From Nilaparvata lugens (lineage: Eukaryota > Arthropoda > Insecta > Hemiptera > Delphacidae), in contig NC_052516.1 of assembly GCF_014356525.2 (NCBI RefSeq), forward strand, positions 22,152,257 to 22,216,256: a stretch of DNA of 64,000 nt, given 5' to 3'. Every line of letters begins with the position of its first letter. Position 1 is the first letter of the stretch. Positions 1 to 11,995 of the stretch are shown here, piece after piece. The position numbers and the translations under genes are program-made. The notes beneath the pieces are model-generated. The model saw only the letters and a list, made by a program, of their open reading frames with translations, did not search any database and was not told where the DNA came from.

Positions 1-207
1 CATTGGGTTTTTTGCAGGGAATAAATTTAAGGTTAGAAAATTTTATAGATTATCAAGATATTTGGAAAAAATACAAGAAAATGTAGTATTTTAGCTTTAG
101 AAGAGTTCAATATGTTTGCATAGGCATAGTGCAAACCGATATTAAGGATCACATTTTATTCAGCTTCCAATGCAATTCAGAAGCTTTAAAAGATTATAAA
201 AATAATT

Positions 208-1519
208 GAATCAAATCAAGCTTTTCCTAACCTAAGCTTTTTCCCAATCCAAGCTTTTCCTAACCCAAGCTTTCCCTAACCTAAGCTCTTCTCAAATGTA
301 GCTTCCCCTAACCTAAGTTTTCTCTAACCTAAGCTTTTCCCAATCTTAGCTTTTTTCCTAACCTAAGCTTTTCCAAACCTTAGATTTTTCCTAACCTAAG
401 CTTCTCCTAAACTAAGCTTTTCCCAATCTTAGCTTTTTCCTAACCTAAGCTTTTCCTAACCTTGGATTTTTCCTAACCTAAGCTTCTCCTAAACTAAGCT
501 TTTCCCAATCTTAGCTTTTTCCTAACCTAAGCTTTTCCTAACCTTAGATTTTTCCTAATCTAAGCTTTTCCTAACCTAAGCTTTTTTGTAACTTAAGATT
601 CTCCTAACCTAAGCTTTTTCTAATCTAAGTTTTCCTAACCCAAGCTCCCCCAACCTAAGCTTTTCTCAGACCCCGCTTCCCTGAACCTAAGCTTTACCTA
701 ACCCAAGCTTTCACTAATTTAAGCTTTACCCAACCTAAGCTTTTCCTTACCTAAGTTCATCCCAAACCCAGCCTCCTCTAACCTAAGCTTTTCCTAACCT
801 AAACTTTTTCTAATCTAAGCTTTTCCTAACCCAAGCTTTCCCCAACCTAAGCTTTTCCCAAACCCAGCTTACCCTAACCTAAGCTTTACCTAACCCAAGC
901 TTCTCCTAACCAAAGCTTTTCCCAACCTCAACTTTTTTCCTAACCTAAGCTTTTCCTTATCTACAGTTTCCTAACCCAAGTTTTGCCCAACCTAAGCTTT
1001 TCTTAGAACCAGCTTCCCCTAACCTAAGCTTCTCCTAACTTAAGCTTTTTCTAATCCAAACTTCTCCTAACTCAGCTTTCCCCAGACCCAGCTTCCCCTA
1101 ACCTAAGCTTTTCCTAGCCTTAGCATTTTCCTAACCTATGCTTTTTCCTAACCTGAGCTTTTCCCAACCTAACCTTTTTCGTAACCTGAGTTTTTCCTAA
1201 GTTGATCTCTTTCTAAAGCAAGTTTTCCTAACCCAAGCTTTCCCTGACCTAAGCTTTTCTCAGACCCAGCTCCCCCTAACCTAAGCTTTTCCCAACCTTA
1301 GCTATTTCCCAACCTCAGCTTTTCCTAATCTAAGCTTTTCCCAACCTAAGCTTTTTTCCTAATATAAGCTTTTCCTAAACTAAGATTTCCCTAACCTAAG
1401 CTTTTCCTGACCCTAGCTTCTCCTAACCTAAGCTTTCCCCAATCTAAGCTTTTCCTAACCTAAGCTTCCCCTAACCTAATATTTTTCTGATCCAAGCTCC
1501 TCCTAACCTAAGCTTTTTC
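208..1519. repeat. Degenerate 16-bp minisatellite, first part
   Basis: About 80 imperfect tandem units with consensus near CCTAACCTAAGCTTTT, varying in T-run length and in C/T substitutions. Each unit holds two CCTAA pentamers, the complement of the insect telomere repeat TTAGG, followed by a GCTTTT spacer. There is no reading frame. The array is broken at 1519 by a copia element and resumes at 6141. Positions 1-207 upstream are unremarkable AT-rich sequence. Confidence 0.9.
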
Positions 1520-1736
1520 TGTTACAGATTGAATTATTGACTATCGATGTGTGTGACTATCGATATATCGAGTATGTGTAAAGGATCGATTCTCGAGCTT
1601 TTATTATTATTTTCACGCTCTCGCTCGAGATGCAACCTAAACGAAAGTGTCATGTATTGCAGTTTTCTTTATGAATGATTAAACTAATATGTAAGCATAA
1701 AAGTATTTTATTCGTGTTCAACAACATTTTATAACA
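1520..1736 (+). repeat. copia 5' LTR
   Basis: Begins TGTTACAG and ends TTATAACA, matching the copy at 5924-6140 in 216 of 217 positions. It would carry the promoter and polyadenylation signals of the element, but I could not place a TATA box with confidence. Confidence 0.95.
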
Positions 1737-1751
1737 GGTTATGGGTCCAGT
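1737..1751 (+). other. Primer-binding site, tRNA-iMet half-molecule type
   Basis: GGTTATGGGTCCAGT directly follows the LTR. It is complementary to the anticodon stem-loop of initiator tRNA-Met, the internal tRNA fragment known to prime Drosophila copia. Most retroelements instead use the tRNA 3' end. Confidence 0.8.
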
Positions 1752-1892
1752 AAATTAGTAATCGAAGCTACGAGTGAATTTAGTAAAGTTATGAAGTTGA
1801 AAGTAAAAAAGCGAAACGTGTTTAACCTAAATCGCGAATCGGTTTTATCGTGTTTGTTACATCAGTAAACTGTGTAATATCGTATTTTAAAA

Positions 1893-4800
1893 ATGTCGGG
1901 TGTGAATATTACTGTGCCATTATTAACCGGAACAAACTTTAATAATTGGAAGTTTAGAATTCGGTCACTTCTAGAGAAAGAGCAATTGGTTAGTGTATTG
2001 GACTGTGAAACACCAGATGACGACAAGAAGAAGGACTTTCTAGTGAAAGATGCGAAAGCAAAAGCAATTCTTATTCAAGGAGTAAGTGATAAACACCTGG
2101 ATATCATAAAGGATTCGAAAACTGTGAAGGAAATGTTAGATGCTCTACAGTCGATTTTTGTAAGAACAAGTGCGTTTGGAAAACTCTCATTATGGAGAAA
2201 ATTGATCAATCTGAAATGCAGTAATAAAGACTCTTTGGAAGATCACTTTCTAAAGTTTGATACCATCACACGTGAATTGGAGGATTTGGGATCGAAGATG
2301 GACGAATCAGATAAAGTATGTCATCTTTTACTTACACTAGGCAAGGAATATGAAACGGTGATTACAGCGCTAGAGATTCAACCAGATGTAAAATTTGATT
2401 TTGTAAAAGCCAGACTTCTGGACGAAGAGATTAAATTGAAATCAAAACAGACTTTTAAAAGTGGAAATGAAGTAAGCTTCAGTGCGTCTAATAGCGGAAA
2501 TGGAAATAATAACTGTTGCTTTGGCTGTGGTGATAAAAATCACTTTATTGCTCAGTGTCCCAACAAGATGTTTCGTGGAAGAAGAGGTAAATTTCGTGGT
2601 CGCGGTAAAAGAAATTTCAACAACAGAGGAGGAAAAACGATCTCAAATTATGCACAAGAAACTGATGAAACTGGAATTTCTTTTGTAGCCTGTAAAGACA
2701 AAAGCATTTATTGTAATGAAGAGTTTATTATCGATTCTGGTGCAAGCGATAATATGCTGAAAGAAAGTTTGAAAAATGATATGTTTGAAGTGAACAAAAT
2801 TGACAAACCTGTGAATATATACGTAGCAAATGGTGAGATTATGAGAGCAACCGAAAAAGGCAAGTTAAAAATTGAGTGTCAAGAAAGAGTTATTGAGATA
2901 GAAGCGTTAATTGTTCCTGGACTGCAACATAACTTATTAGCATTAAATAAAATAGTTTCTAAAGGCTCAAATGTAACTTTCAATAAAGAATGCATGACAA
3001 TTACCGGACTTAACTACAAAATTTATTGTGACTATGTGAAAGGGTTGTATGTGTTGAAGGCTAGTATTGTGAAGAATAATGAATCAAAATGCATGACTAT
3101 TCAATCTACTGGTGTAGAAAAAGTTAAAGTGGAAAATCTGTGGCATCGTCGTTTAGGACATTTGAACAATGAAAGTTTGCGTCAGCTAGGACTCCCATTC
3201 AAAATTGAAATGTGTGAGGTGTGTATTGAAGCAAAATCTACTCGACAACCGCTTTATGAGAAAAATAAATCAACAAAAGGAATTGGTGAATTGATTCATT
3301 CCGATATTTCTGGACCGATAAATCCTGCAACACAAAATGGTGAGAAATACTTTCAGGTAATTATAGATAATCATTCAAGTTTCGTAGTAGTTCGCCTTTT
3401 GAAAACTAAAAATGAGGCAGAAAATAATTTGATTGAATATGTAACTGAATTGGAACGACAACATGGAGTTTTTGTGAAAAGAATAAGAATGGATAATGGT
3501 GGCGAATTTACTTCAACTGTATTCAAACGTTATGCAACATCTAAAGGAATAAAATTGGAATATACAATGAGTTATAGTTTTCAAAGTAATGGTAAATCTG
3601 AATGAATGAACCGGACATTGATGAACATGACTAGAACAAAATTGATTGAATCAGGTGTGCCGAAATTTTTGTGGGGTGAAGCAATAAGATGTAGTGCTTA
3701 TGAACTGAATAGAAGTCCATCTTCATCATTGAAAAGGGGTGAAACGCCTTCACTTCTCTAAAATGGAAGCCAAGATATTTCAAAATTGAGAATTTTTGGA
3801 TGTAGAGCCTGGTACACAGTATTGCCTAAATCAAACAAATTAGATTCAAGAGCGAAACCTGCAGTCATGATAGGGTATTGTGGAGGTGGATACAGACTTT
3901 GGCTGCCACAAGAGAGCAAAGTAATCAGATCAAGAGATGTAAGATTTGATGAGAGTAAATTTGATTATAAAGAAAAATGTGGTTTGAGAAAAATTGATGA
4001 AACTAGTGACAACCAACATGAACATGAATTAGTCAAAGATGAAGAAAAACAAAACGAAACTATACAAAATCAAGAAGATGACAACGTACAAAATCAAGAA
4101 GATGACAACGTACAGAATCAAGAAGAAGAAGAAATCTCTACAAGATCTGGCAGAATAATCAAAAAACCAAATTATCTTCACGACTATGAGTTATATTCTG
4201 CATTCTGTTTCCTGACACAGACAACTGAACCCAGTACTTATGAAGAAGCAGTAAAATGTCCTGATTGGAACAAAGCTATCAACAGTGAACTGGACTCTCA
4301 TAAATCATTCGGTACGTGGTCTGCAGCCCAACTACCTGAAGGAAAAGTCGCCATTGATACCAAGTGGGTATTCAGATTGAAGGAAGACGGCACCAAGAAG
4401 GCACGACTGGTTGCCAGGGGTTTTCAGCAGAAGGAAGAAGAATCTACCAGGTACCTGTATGCTCCAGTGTGCAGAATGACAACTTTGAGAGTGCTCCTGT
4501 CTCAAGCTGTTAAAAACGACTGGACACTAAGGCAAGTAGACGTTCCAACTGCTTTTCTAAACGGTAATCTAAATGAGGAAGTGTACATTAAAAAACCAAA
4601 GGGACTTGACTGTTCTAGTGAAATATTAAAACTGAATCGTGCATTATATGGTTTGAAAAGTGCTCCAAGGTGTTGGAACGAGACATTTAATGAGGTAATG
4701 TTGAAAAATGGGTTCAAGAGATCACAACATGATTATTGTTTGTATTATTCCAATGAAGTCTATTTATTACTATTTGTAGATGATGCTTTAATTACGGGAA

Positions 4801-5702
4801 AATCAGAAAGGGTAGAGAAGTTGATTTCTGTCTTGTATGATAATTTTAAGATTAAAGAATTTGGGGAAGCTAACAATTTCTTGGGTATGAATTTTTGTAG
4901 GACAAATGATAGTTTAATTCTAGAACAAAACAAGATAATTGAAAAGTTGATGAATGAATTTAATATGCAAAATTGCCGAAGTGTAACTACACCAATGGAG
5001 GTAGGTTTTAAAATTGATGAGTCTCTAGATATCATTGATGTACCATACAGGCGACTGGTATGTAGCCTAATGTATATCTCGGTAATGACAAGACCTGATT
5101 TATCATATTCTGTGGGTTTATTGAGTAGGGTGTTGGACAAACCAACAACTCAAACATGGCAAGCAGCCAAAAGAGTATTAAAATATTTAATTTGTACAAA
5201 AAACATGGGATTAGAATTTAAGAAGGGAGACATGAAAATAACTTGTTATTCAGACGCAGATTGGGCAGGTGACAATATTTCGAGAAAAAGTGTTAGTGGA
5301 TTTGTAGCTTTTGACGATTTAAATCCTATTGCATGGTTTTCTAAGAAACAGACTAGCGTAGCCTTGTCCACTATGAAGGCTGAGTATTGTGCAGCCTCAG
5401 CTGCAGCACAAGAGCTAATCAATGTAAAGGGAGTGTTATCTGAATTCAATAAGTCTTACGATAAAAAATGTATAATTAAGGTTGACAACTGTAGCGCTAT
5501 TTCTTTGATAAAAACTTTTGAAAACTCTAAGCGCGCAAAACATATAGACATTAAGATGCATTTCATAAAAGAATTATATGAGAAAGAAGTAATTGATGTT
5601 GAATACGTGGACTCAAATAATAATGCAGCAGATATTCTAACGAAACCTTTGTGCAAGGATAGATTTGTCAAGCTGAGGAATATCGTATTGAATGGACTTT
5701 GA
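1893..5702 (+). pseudogene. copia gag-pol polyprotein with two premature stops
   Basis: A single frame of 1,269 residues if the stops are ignored. In order: a gag-like N-terminal domain (about 1-200), a CCHC zinc knuckle (C209, C212, H217, C222), an aspartic protease motif DSGA at D281, a GAG-pre-integrase motif (LWHRRLGHL, near 420), an integrase core with D471, D534 and E570, an RT with FVDD at about 961-964, and RNase H (SDADWAGD; HIDIK). TGA at 3603-3605 follows catalytic E570 immediately. Copia proteins usually have Arg there, so a CGA to TGA change is likely. TAA at 3759-3761 is a second stop. Everything after integrase would be lost by normal translation. The rest of the frame is well preserved, which fits the near-identical LTRs. 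I chose the start at ATG 1893, the first in-frame ATG after the primer site. Confidence 0.95.
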
Positions 5703-5914
5703 ATCATGCCTGTTGTGCATAATGAAGTATTTTTTCTAGTAATCATGATTGTAATAGGGTATATTGATTTCTAGCTTTTTGCTATTTTCTAGTGTTTTCG
5801 ATTGCTAGTTTATTATAAATTTGATTTTCGATGTAATAGCCTACTATAATACTGATGACTGATGAATTGATTTTGGTTATGTCTGTTTTTGTTTGTGTTG
5901 ATAAACTATCAACC

Positions 5915-5923
5915 GAGGGGGAG
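5915..5923 (+). other. Polypurine tract
   Basis: GAGGGGGAG directly abuts the 3' LTR, the expected place and composition for the plus-strand primer of a copia element. Confidence 0.85.
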
Positions 5924-6140
5924 TGTTACAGATTGAATTATTGACTATCGATGTGTGTGACTGTCGATATATCGAGTATGTGTAAAGGATCGATTCTCGA
6001 GCTTTTATTATTATTTTCACGCTCTCGCTCGAGATGCAACCTAAACGAAAGTGTCATGTATTGCAGTTTTCTTTATGAATGATTAAACTAATATGTAAGC
6101 ATAAAAGTATTTTATTCGTGTTCAACAACATTTTATAACA
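5924..6140 (+). repeat. copia 3' LTR
   Basis: 217 bp, differing from the 5' LTR only at the G in GACTGTCGAT (A in the 5' copy). It is followed by the TTTTC target duplication. Confidence 0.95.
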
Positions 6141-6165
6141 TTTTCTAACCTAAGTTCTTCCTAGG
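6141..6165. repeat. Minisatellite, short remainder after copia
   Basis: The sequence after the 3' LTR (TTTTCTAACCTAAG...) resumes the same 16-bp repeat and then stops. This shows that copia inserted near the array's right edge. The first five bases, TTTTC, repeat positions 1515-1519 and are the target-site duplication. Confidence 0.85.
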
Positions 6166-6601
6166 TAGCAAAAAATGGAGTTGCAATATTTTTATTTGCC
6201 CAAATATCTCGAACAATTTTGAGTTCAGGCAATCAAGTGACTGGACATTTTTTCTTTAGAATTCATCATTCTACTGAATCCAATTGTTTAAAATACCTAT
6301 CAATCACCATGAAAACAGGTTCACCTCTTTTAAACCAAAAATTTGCACTTTTTCGCACATTTTTTGCAATATCTCAAGAACTACGGTACTGAAGTTACGA
6401 ACCTGAAATTAGTTTCATTGGATTCCTTGTCAAATTTTACATAAGATTGCACTAGTTTAAAACATATTGTAGCCATAAAAGAATAATAAATAATAAAAAT
6501 TGATATAAAAATTTTGAACTTTCCGCCATGTTTTTTCAGCTAATCCTTGGAATTCGACAACAATGTTATAGCCTACATGGTTGATCTCGTCTTGATCTCC
6601 T
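6166..6601. other. Unassigned AT-rich sequence
   Basis: No exon, repeat family or RNA gene recognised. One stretch (TTTTTTGCAATATCTCAAG) has the style of transposon-derived sequence but no partner in the window. Confidence 0.5.
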
Positions 6602-6784
6602 CTATCGATCTATGTAGGTCTCAATGCTCGATTCAGCGGCCCATATACTAAAGTGCAGCCAATGGTCCTTGTCAACAATCAATCCAAGCAGGTTAATCTC
6701 TGACACATTTTCAACAATAGAATCACCACCAATGCTTATCACTGGCTCAAAGGCACCATGTTTGAATCCAAATTTCATACACAT
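6602..6784 (-). pseudogene. Non-LTR reverse transcriptase fragment
   Basis: About 60 codons on the minus strand including ISIGGDSIVENVSEINLLG followed by LIVDKDHWLHF. This pattern matches the segment after the RT palm in insect non-LTR elements (a FLG-I-ID-L-W-H type motif). No other RT motif is near, so it is a short relic. The assignment rests on one motif. Confidence 0.5.
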
Positions 6785-6860
6785 ACTTTTTTAGGATAGC
6801 TGACTAATTTCAATTTACCTATTTCACACATGCACACATACAACTTTGATACATATTAAC

Positions 6861-7320
6861 AAAAATCTGGTGTGGCACACTCACACAACTTTCCTTGCCG
6901 TTATGAAAATTGATCACCTGACGCTAGTGTTCACGCGCATCTCAAGTCTACTTATAAACAAAGATCTGAGCCAGCTGGTGACAGGACAATAACGCTGGAT
7001 ACATACGAGGTCTGCTATCTGTTCATAGTGAATTTTTCAATAGAATCAACAGTTGCCAACAGTTTGCAATTGGATAATCACATTTTCTCAAATTTCAAGC
7101 TTATTTTCAATTTTAGGTGAAAATGTTACTGGACATTAATAATTGTACAGATTTCCATGCTCAATCTTTTCCACTTAGAATTTTCTGATTAAATTCTATC
7201 TGAAGCCTGATAATTGGGAATCTAAAATCAAACTTTGCATAGATGGGGCGGAGCTCCATATCATGTTTACAGATATGGGACTTGTGGCAGTTGATAGAGC
7301 TTATCAATGACTATTTTGGA
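6861..7320 (-). repeat. Composite repeat family A, copy 1 (3' half)
   Basis: Starts AAAAATCTGGTGTGGC and continues through the shared blocks (GATCACCTGACGCTAGTG; CAGCTGGTGACAGG; GGCGGAGCTCC; TGGCAGTTGATAGAGC) found in the other copies. In sense orientation it lacks the microsatellite and the 5' half. Sequence differs moderately from the other copies, indicating age. Confidence 0.85.
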
Positions 7321-7731
7321 CCTAGGGGACTTTTATCATAGCGAACACGAGCAATTCACTTCTAATTAGCTGATGCCAAGCTTTTTATATATGTATCTTA
7401 CCGTTTCTGTACAAATACAGATATAATCAGCTGATGAAAAGTGAATTGCTTCGAGGCGCGTAAATTTGTACGCACCTTTACAGACCTTAACCCCCACACG
7501 GTTATCCCATATTGAATTAAAGATTAAACCAGAGCAAAGTATACCATTTTCAGCTGATTTTGACTCAGAATTTTTTTGCTTCATAGAATTTAAAGGAAAG
7601 GTATTTTATACCTTTAATACTGTTCAACTAAATTTGTCTTTATATATTGGCATCAACCTCAAGAAGTGAATCCCTCTATGATTCAACAGATCAATTAGGA
7701 TAACTGTGGAAGAATACTAATTAAAACTGAC

Positions 7732-7795
7732 CAGTGAGTAGAATTTTATAATTTTAAGTACCGTAATTCAATAATCCCCTCCAGAACCTAACGGA
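7732..7795 (-). pseudogene. Decayed second copy of the ABC TMD2 exon 3' end
   Basis: On the minus strand, GGTTCTGGAGG and, further on, CACTGGTCAGTTTT match the end of the exon at 8228-8433 (GGATCTGGAGGCGATTT ... TTACTGGTCAGTTTT), including the donor GTCAGT. The part in between carries extra bases, so no reading frame survives. It looks like a degenerate tandem duplicate of that exon end. The match is short, so chance or a shared repeat cannot be excluded. Confidence 0.4.
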
Positions 7796-7854
7796 TTTAA
7801 GCAATAATAATTGCTTACTTGGTTAATAATTGGTAAAAAAAGTAAACTTGTATG

Positions 7855-7975
7855 GCTTTCGTTGGTAGGGAGTCCCTTGCGGGATACCCGGTCCCACATC
7901 CCCTAAATACATCATTTAAGCCGTCAATGGGCCTCAAGACTGTCCATACTTCAGCCGGGACCGACAGTTTAAACT
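7855..7975. repeat. SINE- or retroposon-like GC-richer block
   Basis: GTAGGGAGTCCCTTGCGGGA through GCCGGGACCGACAGTTTAA stands out by GC content. It is of a style I recall from hemipteran dispersed repeats. There is no second copy here and I see no reading frame on either strand. Confidence 0.35.
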
Positions 7976-8227
7976 TTCAGTAACACTTATAAAATAACAA
8001 CAATGTATCCAACTCAACCACTGTTACAGTTTGAAGTGATTCGAACATGATAAATAATCAACAGATCAGTAAGAATAATTAATGTACGTTTTAGATGAGG
8101 AAGTAAGCAGTATTAGTTGAATGGGTAGCTGGTTAATGTTATTATTTTTTATCAACATTTATGAACAAATGCTGCAAGTTTTACCATAGAATGATGATAA
8201 TAAACGAAAACAACCAACAAAACTGAC

Positions 8228-8433
8228 CAGTAAGTAATCCAGAAATCGCCTCCAGATCCAAACAGTTGTGTGAGAATGCAGAGCAGCAGACAGTAAATGA
8301 CCATGAAGAAGTTTCCGCTGGCAGAGATGTAGCTCTTGTACACCCTTCCACTCACTGTACCGACGCTGTGAGTCTCCTTTGTTTCGGGCGGCTCTTCTTG
8401 CATTTTCGAGTCGTCCAGCGACGATGCGATACT
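8228..8433 (-). CDS. ABCC4-like exon: linker end and first TMD2 helix
   Basis: 68 codons plus 2 nt, phase 0 in and phase 2 out. The acceptor is TTTTGTCAG before AGTATCGC, and the donor is TACTG|GTCAGT. It encodes a hydrophilic linker with EEPPETKETHSVGTVSGRVY, then KSYISASGNFF and a membrane helix (MVIYCLLLCILTQLFGSG), ending DFWITYW. The E-G-V-Y-SY and D-W-YW motifs are the family's TMD2 start. The next exon downstream (lower coordinates) was not found. 6.2-8.2 kb shows no further ABC coding sequence. Confidence 0.93.
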
Positions 8434-9346
8434 CTGACAAAATTTAGTCAGAAGTTGATAAAATATTCAGTGGAATTGAAACAAAGGATTACATCCGAGT
8501 AACTCATGTTTTATAAACTTTTCAACTTATAAAATAATGGTAAAAGTTATTATTAATCAGTCATCCTTCAATGCTTTTATTAAATTGAAAAGTAAGATGA
8601 CTCAACTTTGATTGACAAGTCCGTATATCCCTTCAATAGGAGGTGGATGCTCTAAATATCAAAAAATATTCAATTATTCATGAGTTTTGCGCTTTACGTT
8701 ATTAGAAAAATATTGCAGCCTAATAACTTTGAATGTATTTTTCTTTTAATATTCCTCAAATAGCTAACAGCTAGATGGATTTCAAAATATATAATGATGT
8801 ATACTGTTTTTATTTAAATTTTACTATAGATAAATAATTTAAAATAGAAATTTCACTTATAGGGATACTACAAACCGTTCAATAAATAAAATGAAATAAC
8901 CAAGTATCCTTTTCATATTATATTTAACCCTGCCTTATCTTGTTAGCACTTGAATTTAACTCTAATGAGCCAGAACATGTTGTGAATTAGTAAAATATAA
9001 ACTCTATTGAGCTTTTCCATTGTTTGAAAGGTATTAAAACCCTCTGCAATCCAAGAGTGAAGTTTAAACCAATTTTTTGACACTGAACTTTTTTTGGACT
9101 TACAGAAGAAATATACTATCTTTTTAAATGATGGAAATGATCTAATTGTTCATCTATTTTGTTCATTCTTTATTCAATAGAATATATTAGACTAAAAATT
9201 TATTCAGTTACAAAAAGTAACCTATATTCTTGGACTATTAATAAAAAACCTCGGGATAGGGACTGATTTGGCCGAGGGTGTTGACCCTTTCCCAACCATT
9301 CATATGCTTTGTATATATTCAATGTAAAATAGATAGTTTAACTAAC
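8434..9346 (-). other. Intron, nothing further seen
   Basis: AT-rich intron between the linker and TMD2 exons, with no repeat partner or reading frame of note. Confidence 0.6.
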
Positions 9347-9484
9347 CTGGACTGAGGACCGTCTCTGAACGTGACTACTGCTAGGATCAGAGTCATCACT
9401 CTCCGTATGTTTTGCCATCAGATTGGCCAAATCTTTTCCTGATGACTGAATGTGTTTGTAGTTGCCTTGCGCTAATATGTTCCC
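9347..9484 (-). CDS. ABCC4-like exon: end of NBD1 and inter-domain linker
   Basis: 46 codons, phase 0 at both ends. The acceptor is TTAATTTACAG and the donor GTCCAG|GTTAGT. It encodes GNILAQGNYKHIQSSGKDL, with the conserved G-I-QG-Y-I-SGKDL end of NBD1, then a Ser/Asp-rich linker (SDDSDPSSSH) that leads to TMD2. Confidence 0.9.
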
Positions 9485-10512
9485 CTGTAAATTAATCGAT
9501 TCAATTAAATTAGTATTAATTAGTATTAGTTTCAATTTAATAGTATTAAATTGGATTCCTTTATTTATATTCAGATTAAAATATACTCGTATGCTGGCTT
9601 ATACACTAATTCATACTTACTAACACTATATGCTGGCTTAAACATTGAATTATATACACTAAGAATATATCTTACAAATTACATGAATACAATGAATAAA
9701 TTGTATTCAGATTATAATATAAATGCTGGATTGCATACTCATATTTACTAAAATAAAGCTTACTATTCAATGCAATATTCAAAGTAAGAAACTGGCGAAT
9801 CTTTTAATGATATGAAGATTAAATTCTTTATCAATAAATAATTAATTTATATTTCAAATTACCATGCTACCAATTTTATCCAAATAGGTTTGATAGTTTT
9901 TCACCTATCACCTAAGGAAAGTCATCGGTTACAATTATACTAACATCTTGATAAATCATGAATGGATTTAATGCCTATGAATAAGAAATCCAGTTCAGAG
10001 CAAATCAAATTATAATTTTCATAAAACTTGGGCAATTTAGAACAAAAATTTACTGAAGAAAACCATTTGATACTTAAACAGAAAATTCTTACAAGATAAA
10101 ATACTTATCTCTTCATATTGAACTCATTTATTTGGCTACAGGCTTCCAAAATTACACAAAACATTCAACAAAAATTGAGAACATAATAAAATTATCCAGA
10201 TCTCAATTAAAACATTTTAAACCTCACTTATATAGAAAAATTTCAAGAGGACTTAAACAATTCTACCCTAGCCAGCAGCCATCTTTTCTTGAGAGAAACG
10301 CCTGAAGGTTTCGGGCGACGCATCAATTGCCAATCTCACTAATAAAGAATACAACTTTACAAATTACATTTATTATTCTCAAAAAAACTTTATTTTAAAA
10401 CTTTTATGAATTTATTCAACCTTTATGTTGTTTAGAATTATTTGTTAATTCAGAAATAGAACTTTATTATTACTGTAGGTTATTCAACATTAGTGTAGCT
10501 GATAAATTCCCG
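9485..10512 (-). other. Intron, nothing further seen
   Basis: AT-rich intron. A few short duplicated words (ATGCTGGCTTA, TATGCTGGCTTA) near 9590-9640 form no clear array. Confidence 0.5.
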
Positions 10513-11380
10513 GTAAAGTCTCAGTTATAATTTAAACGAAATTTCGAGTGGAAAAGATTGAGCATGGAAATCTCTACAATTAATGTCTAGTACCTAACAT
10601 TTTCACCTAAAATTGAAAATAAGCTTGAAATTTGAGAAAATGTAATTATTCAATTGCAAACTGTTGGCAACTGTTGATTCTATTAAATCATTCACTATGA
10701 AGAGATAGCAGATCTCGTGTGTAGCCAGCGTTATTGACCTGTCACCAGCTGGCTCAGATCTTTGACTTGAGATGCGCGTTTACACTAGCGTCAGGTGATC
10801 AATTCTCATAACGGCAAGGCACGATAACGGCAATAACACCAGATTTTTTCTATTTTATTTTTACTGATTCACACAATTTTAATTCTAATAATAATGCCGC
10901 GGTACGAACGAACGTCCAAACTTGGGTCATAGAGCTCGAAATGCTGTAAATTTACAATACGCACGGGATATAATCAACAGCAAGGAGATATAACATTCAA
11001 TTTCCCAGCAAGCTGCATTCAACAATATCTAAAAATACAAACTGCTGCACAACTAACTGAGCACATAGGAAGTCCATATTGAGATATATGTAAATATTGA
11101 TTGTTGGGTAATTTTCATAAAAATATAGTGCATCAGATTAAGCTAAGGCTAAGCACACCTGAGGACGCTGAGGTGCGACGCTTGATGATACAAAGTGTTG
11201 ATCTAATGGATATACCGTTCCACGCCATACCTGATTCAGTGTGTGTGAGTTTTCCCATTCACACCAATTAGAAAGAAGCGACTGAATGCCGCATCGTGCA
11301 TCCTCAGGTATGCATCCCGCTAAAGTTTGTCATGAGATGCATTAACTATTTGGCGGTACGAAGTTCGTCGGGCCAGCTAG
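10513..11380 (+). mobile_element. Composite repeat A (3' half) with Helitron-like terminus
   Basis: 10513-10845 is family A sequence (AAAGATTGAGCATGG... ACACCAGATTTTTT). A linker (ACTGATTCACACAATTTT) and a second block follow, ending at 11380 in ACGAAGTTCGTCGGGCCAG, then CTAG and T. A short hairpin (ACGAAGTTCGT) about 10 nt before a CTAG end is the classic Helitron 3' signature. The inverted copy at 31232-32507 has the same two blocks and linker, so they travel together. Confidence 0.65.
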
Positions 11381-11439
11381 TATATAATAAATATCATAAT
11401 CTGAAAGAGGAAAACTGAGCTTAGCTTGCACTATTCCTT

Positions 11440-11682
11440 TTTAAAATATCGTGTTGAATCTACATAAATTTATGGAGTTCGAAAAGTTACCGTCCACTCT
11501 TAGAAAAGGGTTTATGCCTATCTAAGAATATCTGTTTACAGATACTTCTATCATAGTATTGCCATAATAAAAATATTTTAATTATTGTATGTTACTTTCT
11601 ATTGTCATTCAATTGATAAAAAGTGTAATTATTGTATTTTGAAATTGTTTTGATGAAATAAACATCTATTCTATTCTATATC
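11440..11682 (+). mobile_element. Non-LTR retrotransposon 3' end
   Basis: Ends GAAATAAACATCTATTCTATTCTAT: an AATAAA signal followed by a (TTCTA)n tail, the usual 3' end of an insect non-LTR element. No coding sequence remains. The tail matches that of the element at 36.1 kb in antisense view. Confidence 0.5.
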
Positions 11683-11995
11683 ATAACCATTAACACTACC
11701 AAAACTAGGATATATAAAATAATTATTGTGGAATTCACATTGCACAGGTCTGATAGCAGGTTGGAATGGATAGAAGGGAAGTGGAAAATATGAAAGGAAT
11801 AAGGAAATTAAAGTTGTCATTAATCAAGTTTAGTTCAAATAGTACGGATAGAGAGAAAAATAGCAGATTTGAAAGATGGAGAACTAAGATCATAAAATTG
11901 CAAGTATTTATTACATCACACGTATACTTTTATGAATATTCATTAATGGACAAATGAATAAATTGATTGCATTTAATGTTTCAAGAATTACTTAC

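Larger units (their letters stand above)
1520..6140 (+). mobile_element. Ty1/copia LTR retrotransposon, full length, defective
   Basis: A 4,621-bp element with 217-bp LTRs at both ends, a 5-bp target duplication (TTTTC), a primer-binding site, one gag-pol frame in copia order (gag, protease, integrase, RT, RNase H) and a polypurine tract. The LTRs differ at a single position (A/G, about base 39), which implies recent insertion. The coding frame has two in-frame stops in the integrase region, so this copy is not autonomous. Insertion is into the minisatellite, outside the recognised ABC exons. Confidence 0.97.
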
